In this document: positions 1 to 4,366 of the stretch, piece after piece
How positions within the stretch are numbered: the first letter of the stretch is position 1
Layout: each line of letters starts with the position of its first letter
Assembly: GCA_003157575.1 (NCBI GenBank)
Contig: PMKA01000057.1
Span: 1 to 5,543 of the forward strand
Direction: 5' to 3'
From: Opitutia bacterium
Lineage (GTDB): Bacteria; Verrucomicrobiota; Verrucomicrobiia; Opitutales; Opitutaceae
Length of the DNA: 5,543 nucleotides
Program-made: the position numbers and the translations under genes
Notes under the pieces: model-generated
What the model saw: the letters and a program-made list of their open reading frames with translations, nothing else
The model's database searches: none
What the model was told of the DNA's origin: nothing

Positions 1-459
1 CTGACCTCCATCCTCGCGCGCGATCCAAAGACCGACGCAATCTACAAGTCGCCCCTGTTCTTTGCGTTCAAGCTGTTCTCCACCCGCTGCCGGGGCGCCG
101 CGCTTGATGTCTTTGTCGACTGCGACACGTTCCGCACAAGCGACCACTACGCGCACATCCCGTATCTCGATGTGTCCGCCGTGTACGACAAGCAGGCGAA
201 GCAGGTCATCATCAACGTCGTCAACCGGCACAAGGACGAGGCCATCGACACCGACATCCAAAGCGCCGTGGGCAAGTTCACCGGCAACGCGACTGTCAGC
301 CAGATCGCCAGCGACGACACCACCAACAAACCCTACGCCTACGAGGCGCGCGACACCTACGCGCCCAAGACCGAACAGGTCGCCACAAGCGGCGCGACGA
401 TCCACTACGACTTCCCGGCCCACTCCTTCACCCAGATCGTTGCGGGAGTGAGCCGTTAG
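1..459 (+). CDS. GH51 alpha-L-arabinofuranosidase, C-terminal part (5' end outside window)
   Basis: Reading frame 1 is open from the first base to TAG at 457-459 and gives 152 residues. The sequence is the typical end of bacterial GH51 alpha-L-arabinofuranosidases: a YKSPLFFAFKLFS segment at about residues 20-32, then VDCDTF, IPYLDVSAVYD, the strand-rich QVIINVVNRHKDEA, and finally PAHSFTQI near the C-terminus. These belong to the last helix of the catalytic barrel and the C-terminal beta-sandwich domain. The catalytic glutamates lie upstream, outside the window. The family removes terminal alpha-L-arabinofuranosyl residues from arabinan, arabinoxylan or arabinoxyloglucan side chains. No signal peptide can be judged because the N-terminus is missing. 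The next gene is on the opposite strand and ends 4 bases away. The GH12 neighbour supports a hemicellulose role. Family assignment is confident; exact substrate is not known. Confidence 0.9.
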   Translation: MTSILARDPKTDAIYKSPLFFAFKLFSTRCRGAALDVFVDCDTFRTSDHYAHIPYLDVSAVYDKQAKQVIINVVNRHKDEAIDTDIQSAVGKFTGNATVSQIASDDTTNKPYAYEARDTYAPKTEQVATSGATIHYDFPAHSFTQIVAGVSR

Positions 460-463
460 CAGC

Positions 464-1195
464 CTATCGCACGTCGACCGCGAAATCGTTGACGGCGAAA
501 TCGAGCCCGCCCGGCGAAGCGGAGATTTCCCAGCCGAACTGCACCTCGTCGAGCAGCACGTTGCCGTGCTCGTGCTTTTCAAACCAGCCCTGCGCCTTGA
601 TCCAGTCGAGCACCGCCTTGATGTCCACCGCACCGGCCGTCGGGGGGCTGGTGTTCATGAAGGTGATGACCGTATTCGCGCCGTTTGTCCCCTTGTAGAC
701 GTCCCACGTCTGGCCGCCGGCCTTCACGCCGGTCAGCTCCACCGCCGGCTCTCCCCTGGCATTCCAGGAGCGCGCGATCGGCCCCATCTTGCCGCGCCAG
801 TTCATCCAGAGCATGATCTCATACGCGTGCTGCTCGCACCAGATGTCGTAGGCGGTGTTATAGCTGCCCGCGGCGGGCACTGTCACGGCGAAGCGGCTGG
901 TGCATCGCTGAATCTCGGCGAGCCTCCGATGTACCGTGCGGCCCACATGAGGGTATGACTTGACCCCGGTCGTCTCGGGATGACACGCATGGACGCCCCA
1001 GTGCGCGGGTGAGTCGGCCCAGATGCTCTGCGGGCCCGGGCCTTCGCCCCAGACGTTGTTGCGAACGACATAACCGGCTGCCGGGAATTCGGCCGTCTTT
1101 TCGGTCGAAGTCCACTTGGGCAACGTCGCGCGGGAGCCATGCTGGCAGCCGGCCAGCAAAGCGGCCGAGGTGAGGAATAGAACAAGTTTCTTCAT
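464..1195 (-). CDS. GH12 family endo-beta-1,4-glucanase/xyloglucanase-like lipoprotein
   Basis: 243 residues. The ATG at 1195 is chosen because it starts a clear lipoprotein signal: MKK, a hydrophobic stretch (residues 4-15) and lipobox L14-A15-G16-C17. The open frame continues upstream to 1441, but that extension is arginine-rich and looks non-coding. Residue 18 after the lipid cysteine is Gln, not Asp, which fits outer-membrane sorting. The mature part matches glycoside hydrolase family 12 in order: NNVWG at 46-50, SYPHVG at 80-85, YNTAYDIW at 112-119, YEIMLW at 125-130 with E126 as expected nucleophile, and QFGWEI at 219-224 with E223 as expected acid/base. The size fits one GH12 domain with no carbohydrate-binding module. 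GH12 enzymes cut beta-1,4-glucan, mixed-linkage glucan or xyloglucan; a lipid anchor would place this one at the cell surface or in the periplasm. No good Shine-Dalgarno or promoter was seen upstream. Family is firm; xyloglucan preference is inferred from the GH51 neighbour. Confidence 0.86.
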   Translation of the reverse strand: MKKLVLFLTSAALLAGCQHGSRATLPKWTSTEKTAEFPAAGYVVRNNVWGEGPGPQSIWADSPAHWGVHACHPETTGVKSYPHVGRTVHRRLAEIQRCTSRFAVTVPAAGSYNTAYDIWCEQHAYEIMLWMNWRGKMGPIARSWNARGEPAVELTGVKAGGQTWDVYKGTNGANTVITFMNTSPPTAGAVDIKAVLDWIKAQGWFEKHEHGNVLLDEVQFGWEISASPGGLDFAVNDFAVDVR

Positions 1196-1334
1196 GGGAT
1201 GAGGCTTTATGTTTCCTATTGGGAACGATCCGGCGATCCAAGCAGTCATTTTGGAGGTGCGACGCCCTGATCCATTCCGCCCCGCGGAAAAGCGACGGCC
1301 GCGTCTCCAGTCCGGAAGCCAACGAACGCAGCTA

Positions 1335-2399
1335 TCAGGGCTCCGGCCGTGCCCTTGCGCAAGAGGTGCGGGCGGCAATCCGCAAATCAATATCGCGCAA
1401 CGGGCATTCCAGTTCTTGTTTTTCCCCCGACGACAAACCACGCGCCCATTTCAACAACTTCATGCGATCGAGATTCAACGTGCCGTCCTCGTTCACTTTT
1501 CCCACATGGTTGGCGTCCTGGTCGAGGGCGACGATACATTTGCTGATCTCACCGTTGGAACGGATCACAAAGGAGTTCAACTTCGCCGCGAAACACATTG
1601 AACTAGATTCATGATCGTCCCGATCTGCCACTCTGACGGGGATCTTCATGGCACCGGCAAACTCACGGATCTCTTTCATAATCCCGTCAGAATCTCCCGG
1701 AGGGAGGAGATTCAAGTTCTGCGATGGCGAATTGGAATACTGCCCAAGTTTGATTATGTAGACAGCGAAACGACTGTCGTCTCCGAAATCCCGTGCGAAT
1801 TGCTCCAGAAACTCCGGCGCCTGTCGGAAATTGTCGCGATCAACATGAAGCCGCACTGTCACGGCAAAGCTATCCGGGAATGCCCTCATCTTGATGAGAT
1901 TGCCCCATAGGCGGTCGAATGTTGGCCCCCCATCCGCACGAATCCTTTTCCGGTCGTGATGCTCTTTCGGGCCGTCAAACGAAATCTGGTAGGTTAAGAT
2001 TCTCCAATCGAGCAGCTTGCGGAAAACCTCGGGGGTCAAGAGGTATCCGTTTGTTGTCATGCTTCCCTTGTAGCGGACAACCGGCCGGGACTTTAAGAGC
2101 GAGCGGATGCGCTCAGACACCGACGCAATCACATTCATCGCCAAGAGAGGCTCGCCCCCATACCACGAGACGACCAGGTAGGTCAGGCCGTCGAACCGCG
2201 ATGTCAGAAGGTTCTCGACGGCGTTGACAACCGGCACGGGCATCGCGCCATGGCGGAAACTTTCAAAGCAATAGATGCACCGGAAATTGCACTGTTCCGT
2301 CGGCATCAGCACGAGGTGCAAAGCTTCGTCCGACAACGCGGACGCCACATCAGCGAATGAGATCTTTCCCATGGCGACCGTGCAATTCAAACGCTCCAC
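1335..2399 (-). CDS. Radical SAM enzyme with SPASM-like C-terminus, probable peptide (RiPP) maturase
   Basis: 354 residues from a GTG at 2399; an in-frame TGA lies just upstream, so this is the longest form. ATG at 2372 (residue 10) is the alternative start; neither has a well-placed Shine-Dalgarno. The radical SAM cluster motif is C37-N-F-R-C41-I-Y-C44, followed by the SAM-binding WYGGEP at 79-84, TTNGYLL at 115-121 and SFDG at 140-143. The C-terminal part resembles SPASM maturases: C269, then NSFVIRSNGEISKC (C288), HVGKVNEDG at 298-306, and an E-C332 that should open the C-x2-C-x5-C-x3-C auxiliary cluster motif. In this frame only C347 follows and the protein ends in an Arg/Ala-rich tail, so the second auxiliary cluster looks incomplete (see findings). 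Such enzymes use S-adenosylmethionine radicals to form thioether, C-C or similar links in ribosomal peptides. The small gene 110 bases upstream is the likely substrate. No N-terminal peptide-binding RRE domain is visible. Enzyme class firm; reaction unknown. Confidence 0.85.
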   Translation of the reverse strand: MERLNCTVAMGKISFADVASALSDEALHLVLMPTEQCNFRCIYCFESFRHGAMPVPVVNAVENLLTSRFDGLTYLVVSWYGGEPLLAMNVIASVSERIRSLLKSRPVVRYKGSMTTNGYLLTPEVFRKLLDWRILTYQISFDGPKEHHDRKRIRADGGPTFDRLWGNLIKMRAFPDSFAVTVRLHVDRDNFRQAPEFLEQFARDFGDDSRFAVYIIKLGQYSNSPSQNLNLLPPGDSDGIMKEIREFAGAMKIPVRVADRDDHESSSMCFAAKLNSFVIRSNGEISKCIVALDQDANHVGKVNEDGTLNLDRMKLLKWARGLSSGEKQELECPLRDIDLRIAARTSCARARPEP

Positions 2400-2401
2400 A
2401 C

Positions 2402-2425
2402 ATCAATACCCGGCGGGGCATTGAT
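2402..2425 (-). promoter_or_regulatory. Hairpin directly upstream of the radical SAM start codon
   Basis: On the transcribed (minus) strand, ATCAAT-G-CCC and GGG-T-ATTGAT flank a four-base loop CGCC. This gives a ten-pair stem containing one G-U pair, with the top CCC/GGG and the lower ATCAAT/ATTGAT perfectly paired. It ends 2 bases before the GTG at 2399 and lies in the 110-base gap after the precursor peptide gene. No T-run follows, so it is not a classical intrinsic terminator. It could limit translation of the enzyme, stabilise the upstream mRNA segment, or mark a processing point, giving more peptide than enzyme. The base pairing is seen directly; the role is inferred. Confidence 0.5.
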
Positions 2426-2509
2426 TTCCTGAATCCGATCCGAGAAATAAAGCACTCCCGATATAGATCCAATCGCCGACCGTGGACCGTGCGCTGCCGA
2501 CGCCGATAA

Positions 2510-2701
2510 TTACGCACAGGGCTTGCTTTTGGCCACACAATAGTTGCCGGTCTCCGCCTCCAAGAAAACGTACTCGATTCCGGCTAGTTTGGCTTTTCTG
2601 ATGGCTTCAGACAACTTGGGGTTGCTAATGATCACCTTGCCACGTTCGTCCACCTCAATCGATTTGAGACTGATGCGAAGCTGCTGTGTTTGGTCGTTCA
2701 T
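2510..2701 (-). CDS. Small peptide, probable RiPP precursor for the adjacent radical SAM enzyme
   Basis: 63 residues starting MNDQTQ, stop TAA at 2510. The ATG at 2701 is preferred over ATG at 2707 because GGAG at 2709-2712 sits 7 bases before 2701 but only 1 base before 2707. The N-terminal two thirds is charged and leader-like: a LRISLKSIEVDERGKVIIS segment (residues 8-26) and a helical-looking LSEAIRKAKLAG (residues 30-41). The end carries Y, F and Y residues (44, 46, 54) and both cysteines, C55 and C62, within the last nine residues (CVAKSKPCA). There is no signal peptide and no membrane segment. The gene lies 110 bases upstream of the radical SAM gene on the same strand, the usual precursor-then-enzyme order. 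The core probably lies in the C-terminal 12 or so residues. No double-glycine cleavage motif is evident. I do not recognise a named precursor family. It may instead be a small protein unrelated to the enzyme, but position, size and clustered cysteines favour a substrate. Confidence 0.6.
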   Translation of the reverse strand: MNDQTQQLRISLKSIEVDERGKVIISNPKLSEAIRKAKLAGIEYVFLEAETGNYCVAKSKPCA

Positions 2702-2708
2702 TTTCATT

Positions 2709-2712
2709 CTCC
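2709..2712 (-). promoter_or_regulatory. Shine-Dalgarno GGAG of the precursor peptide gene
   Basis: GGAG on the minus strand, with 7 bases between it and ATG at 2701. This decides the start between two in-frame ATG codons (2707 and 2701). The other minus-strand genes here have no comparably clear site, which suggests that the peptide is translated more strongly than its neighbours. Confidence 0.55.
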
Positions 2713-2776
2713 ATTATGGTCTGTTGGAATATCGCGAATCCGACTGCTGAAAGGGGGCTTCCCATGATTCTCGGGA

Positions 2777-2792
2777 TCGCGATTGATCGCGA
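2777..2792. promoter_or_regulatory. Palindrome TCGCGAT-TG-ATCGCGA, possible operator or leader element
   Basis: Two perfect 7-base arms with a 2-base spacer. The same bases also form a direct repeat, GATCGCGA-TT-GATCGCGA, with a 10-base period (about one helix turn). It lies about 76 bases upstream of the peptide start at 2701. Another ATCGCGA occurs at 2731-2737, and a palindrome TGTCGCGACA at 2953-2962. The arrangement suits a dimeric DNA-binding protein, but no regulator gene is in the window. The symmetry is seen; the operator role is inferred. Confidence 0.35.
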
Positions 2793-2833
2793 CCTAGGGG
2801 AAGAGGTTTTTGACCATGATGTGAAGGAGTCCG

Positions 2834-2868
2834 ATTATCTGGGGCGCTTTTATGACCAAAGCGGTCAT
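2834..2868 (-). promoter_or_regulatory. Weak promoter candidate with overlapping inverted repeat, upstream of the peptide gene
   Basis: On the minus strand GATAAT (2839 to 2834) matches the -10 consensus TATAAT at five of six bases. Where a -35 box would lie there is instead a perfect inverted repeat, ATGACC-aaagc-GGTCAT (2852-2868 on the plus strand), with no good TTGACA match. A promoter lacking a strong -35 and overlapped by an operator would fit activator or repressor control. The predicted start near 2827 would give a leader of about 125 bases that contains the 2777-2792 palindrome. Such matches also arise by chance. Confidence 0.22.
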
Positions 2869-3065
2869 CGCCCAGTTAAAAAGGCATGCAACGTGGCGTT
2901 GCCAATTACAAATTGGAGATTAGCGGGTATAGGATATTCTGACAAGCGCATTTGTCGCGACATGAGCTTGAGAGCGGGGCGGCGCAGCGACTGGCGCTGA
3001 ATTCGGCCATGTGGTTTTGTAAGGCTGTGACCCCGGGCGGGGGCCATCGATGGCAAATCCGCAGC

Positions 3066-3129
3066 GGAAACCCGGCCGGAGCGGGTTTTCCGTGGCGACG
3101 CGAAACCGGCGTTGCGCCGGGAATCGTCG
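3066..3129. repeat. Two adjacent inverted repeats (hairpins), terminator-like or repeat element
   Basis: First element, 3066-3091: GGAAACCCG, loop GCCGGAG, then CGGGTTTTCC, a stem with one unpaired T and flanking A and T runs, as in a bidirectional terminator, although only four pairs are G-C. Second element, 3096-3129: outer arms CGACG and CGTCG around an inner stem CCGGCG-TTG-CGCCGG, with a small internal loop. They lie 5 bases apart, between the cassette and the CDF remnant. They could stop minus-strand transcripts leaving rph before the cassette promoter, or be a palindromic intergenic repeat; copies elsewhere in the genome cannot be checked here. Confidence 0.35.
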
Positions 3130-3158
3130 TCATCATTGTGAAATGCATTCTCCGATCC

Positions 3159-3404
3159 GGCTTCCACAGGAGCGGACGTCTGCAGCGCAGGAACGCCGGC
3201 GGATGCGCCCGTCACTTCCATCACAATGAACGCCACCTGTTGTTCCCCGCCGGGGCCGTCCTGGAAGACGCGCACCGGATCGCGACGGAGATCGAGCGGG
3301 TGATCGAGGGTTCGCTCAAGCCGCGTGCCAACCTCACCGCACACCTGGAGAGCGCGTCGGATCGCGACGTGCTGCATCCGGACGAAGAGGCGGACAGGCC
3401 CTGA
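3159..3404 (+). pseudogene. Remnant of a cation diffusion facilitator (CDF) transporter, C-terminal domain only
   Basis: The plus frame ending at TGA 3402-3404 contains RHLLFPAGAVLEDAHRIAT, then EIERVIEGSLKP, then ANLTAHLESASD and VLHP. This matches the cytoplasmic C-terminal domain of CDF family metal exporters, where a HLLFP-type strand is followed by a helix with an AH-x-IAT-x-IE pattern and a strand ending in THLE. Just upstream, GFH and LQRRNAG (3159-3200) resemble the domain's first strand. The six-helix membrane domain that should precede it, about 200 residues, is absent: no hydrophobic helices or metal-binding HxxxD/DxxxD motifs are present upstream in any frame. The gene is therefore truncated at its 5' end, and no start codon or promoter supports expression of the fragment. 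The left boundary is approximate. It faces rph, with 64 bases between the two ends. A surviving stand-alone domain is possible but less likely. Confidence 0.62.
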
Positions 3405-3434
3405 CCGGCGCCCGGATCTTCCCGCCGGCGCGCC

Positions 3435-3468
3435 ACGGGTGTTTGCGGAAATCCGCGCCGCCACCCGT
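3435..3468. terminator. Nested hairpin after the rph stop codon
   Basis: ACGGGTG (3435-3441) pairs perfectly with CACCCGT (3462-3468), and an inner GCGGA-AA-TCCGC hairpin (3445-3456) sits within it. It abuts the rph stop codon at 3469-3471 and lies 30 bases beyond the end of the CDF remnant, so it could serve transcripts from both sides. There is no T-run on the minus strand, so a classical Rho-independent terminator is not proven; mRNA 3'-end protection is an alternative. Confidence 0.42.
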
Positions 3469-4242
3469 TCAACCGGCCTTTTCCTTGATCATCGCCTGGC
3501 AGTTCAGCAGGTGTTTTGTGAGAAAGGCCGTCTGAAGGCCCGCCAGTTCCTTGAGGCCCTCTTCCGCCAGCGCCAGCAGCCGCTGGAGCTGCTCATGGGA
3601 GAAAGTCGACTCCTCGCCGGTCCCCTGGACCTCGACGAACTGGCCGCGGCCCGTCATCACGACATTGAAGTCAACATCCGCGTCCTTGTCCTCCAGATAC
3701 GCCAGGTCGAGCAGCTCGCTGCCGCCCAGCAGGCCCACGCTGATCGCCGCGACGGAGTCGCCCAGCGGGTTCTCGGAGATGCGCTTCCCGTCGATCAGCT
3801 TCTGGATGGCGATGCGGGCGGCGAGATAGGCGCCGGTGATCGACGCCGTGCGCGTGCCGCCGTCAGCCTGGAGGACGTCGCAGTCGATCCAAAGCGTGTT
3901 GTCGCCGAGCTTCTGGAGGTCGATGACCGCGCGCAGCGAGCGGCCGATGAGGCGCTGGATCTCCACGGTGCGGCCGTCGAGCTTCCCGCGGCTGATGTCG
4001 CGCGCCTTCCGCTCAAGCGTGCTGTAGGGAAGCATTGAATACTCGGCCGTGAGCCAGCCTCCGGTCACACCCTGCTGGCGCATCCATGAGGGCACCTTCG
4101 GCTCGATGGTGGCGGCGCAGATGACCTGGGTGTTGCCGAAGCGCGCCAGCACCGAGCCTGCGGCGTAGGGAGCCGGATTCGCGTCGAAGGCGATCGGGCG
4201 CAGCTGATTGTTCCGGCGGCCGTCAAAACGGAGGGAGGACAT
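3469..4242 (-). CDS. rph: Ribonuclease PH (tRNA 3'-end processing phosphorolytic exoribonuclease)
   Basis: 257 residues, full length for the family (E. coli 238) with a slightly longer C-terminal tail. It uses phosphate to trim 3' extensions of tRNA precursors, releasing nucleoside diphosphates, and works as a hexameric ring in the cytoplasm. Family motifs appear in order: RFDGR at 5-9, GNTQVICAATIE at 36-47, GWLTAEYSMLP at 62-72, GKLDGRTVEIQRLIGRSLRA at 86-105 containing the RNA-binding arginines, DCDVLQADGGTRTASITGA at 120-138 with the phosphate-binding GTR at 129-131, and LDLAYLED (178-185) followed by DADVDFNVVMT (187-197) with acidic active-site residues D185 and D191. All key residues look intact, so it should be active. 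The ATG at 4242 places the N-terminus where the family begins; no Shine-Dalgarno is visible. It follows hprK on the same strand after 124 bases and may be cotranscribed with it. Confidence 0.97.
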   Translation of the reverse strand: MSSLRFDGRRNNQLRPIAFDANPAPYAAGSVLARFGNTQVICAATIEPKVPSWMRQQGVTGGWLTAEYSMLPYSTLERKARDISRGKLDGRTVEIQRLIGRSLRAVIDLQKLGDNTLWIDCDVLQADGGTRTASITGAYLAARIAIQKLIDGKRISENPLGDSVAAISVGLLGGSELLDLAYLEDKDADVDFNVVMTGRGQFVEVQGTGEESTFSHEQLQRLLALAEEGLKELAGLQTAFLTKHLLNCQAMIKEKAG

Positions 4243-4303
4243 GATGGGTTGTTGTCGGTTCGCTTCGCCGCGGCGCGCGACGATTGTTTTTGGACCGTGG
4301 GTT

Positions 4304-4358
4304 CCGGGGCGCTCTGAAGGAGAGGAGGATTCGCTTTAGGCGGCGATGGGCGCCCCGG
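4304..4358. repeat. 9-bp inverted repeat in the hprK-rph gap
   Basis: CCGGGGCGC (4304-4312) and GCGCCCCGG (4350-4358) are perfect reverse complements, 37 bases apart, in the gap between the hprK stop (4367) and the rph start (4242). On the transcript this could form a strong stem 3' of hprK. No T-run follows, so it may be a Rho-dependent or pausing site, an RNA-stability element, or a loop that separates hprK from rph expression. Confidence 0.4.
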
Positions 4359-4366
4359 GGAGGCCG

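Larger units (their letters stand above)
2713..3158. other. Stretch without a convincing gene between the peptide cassette and a transporter remnant
   Basis: About 445 bases in which no reading frame on either strand looks like a protein I recognise. GC is lower than around it: 26 of 60 bases at 2881-2940, against 42 of 60 at 4861-4920 inside hprK. It contains the palindromes at 2777-2792, 2852-2868 and 2953-2962 and the paired hairpins at 3066-3129. It probably holds the promoter of the peptide/radical SAM cassette and the breakpoint where the 5' part of the CDF gene was lost. Confidence 0.5.

Noticed and set aside
62..451. Plus-strand frame of 129 residues rich in Thr, Pro, Ser and Arg
   Set aside because: Out-of-frame shadow of the GH51 gene, which has clear family motifs in frame 1.
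1196..1441. N-terminal extension of the GH12 open frame up to 1441
   Set aside because: The extra 82 residues are arginine-rich without recognisable character, overlap the end of the radical SAM gene, and would bury the clear lipoprotein signal that begins at 1195.
2764..3000. Plus-strand frame of 78 residues beginning MILGIAIDRDLGEE, with a G-rich run upstream
   Set aside because: It resembles no protein I know, lies in the probable promoter region of the peptide gene and runs into poor arginine-rich sequence; one genome alone cannot support it.
2865..3464. Minus-strand frame of 199 residues
   Set aside because: Arginine/proline/alanine-rich shadow lying antisense to the CDF remnant and crossing the hairpins; no domain visible.
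3325..4038. Plus-strand frame of 237 residues
   Set aside because: Antisense to the intact rph gene, with the composition expected of a GC-rich shadow frame.
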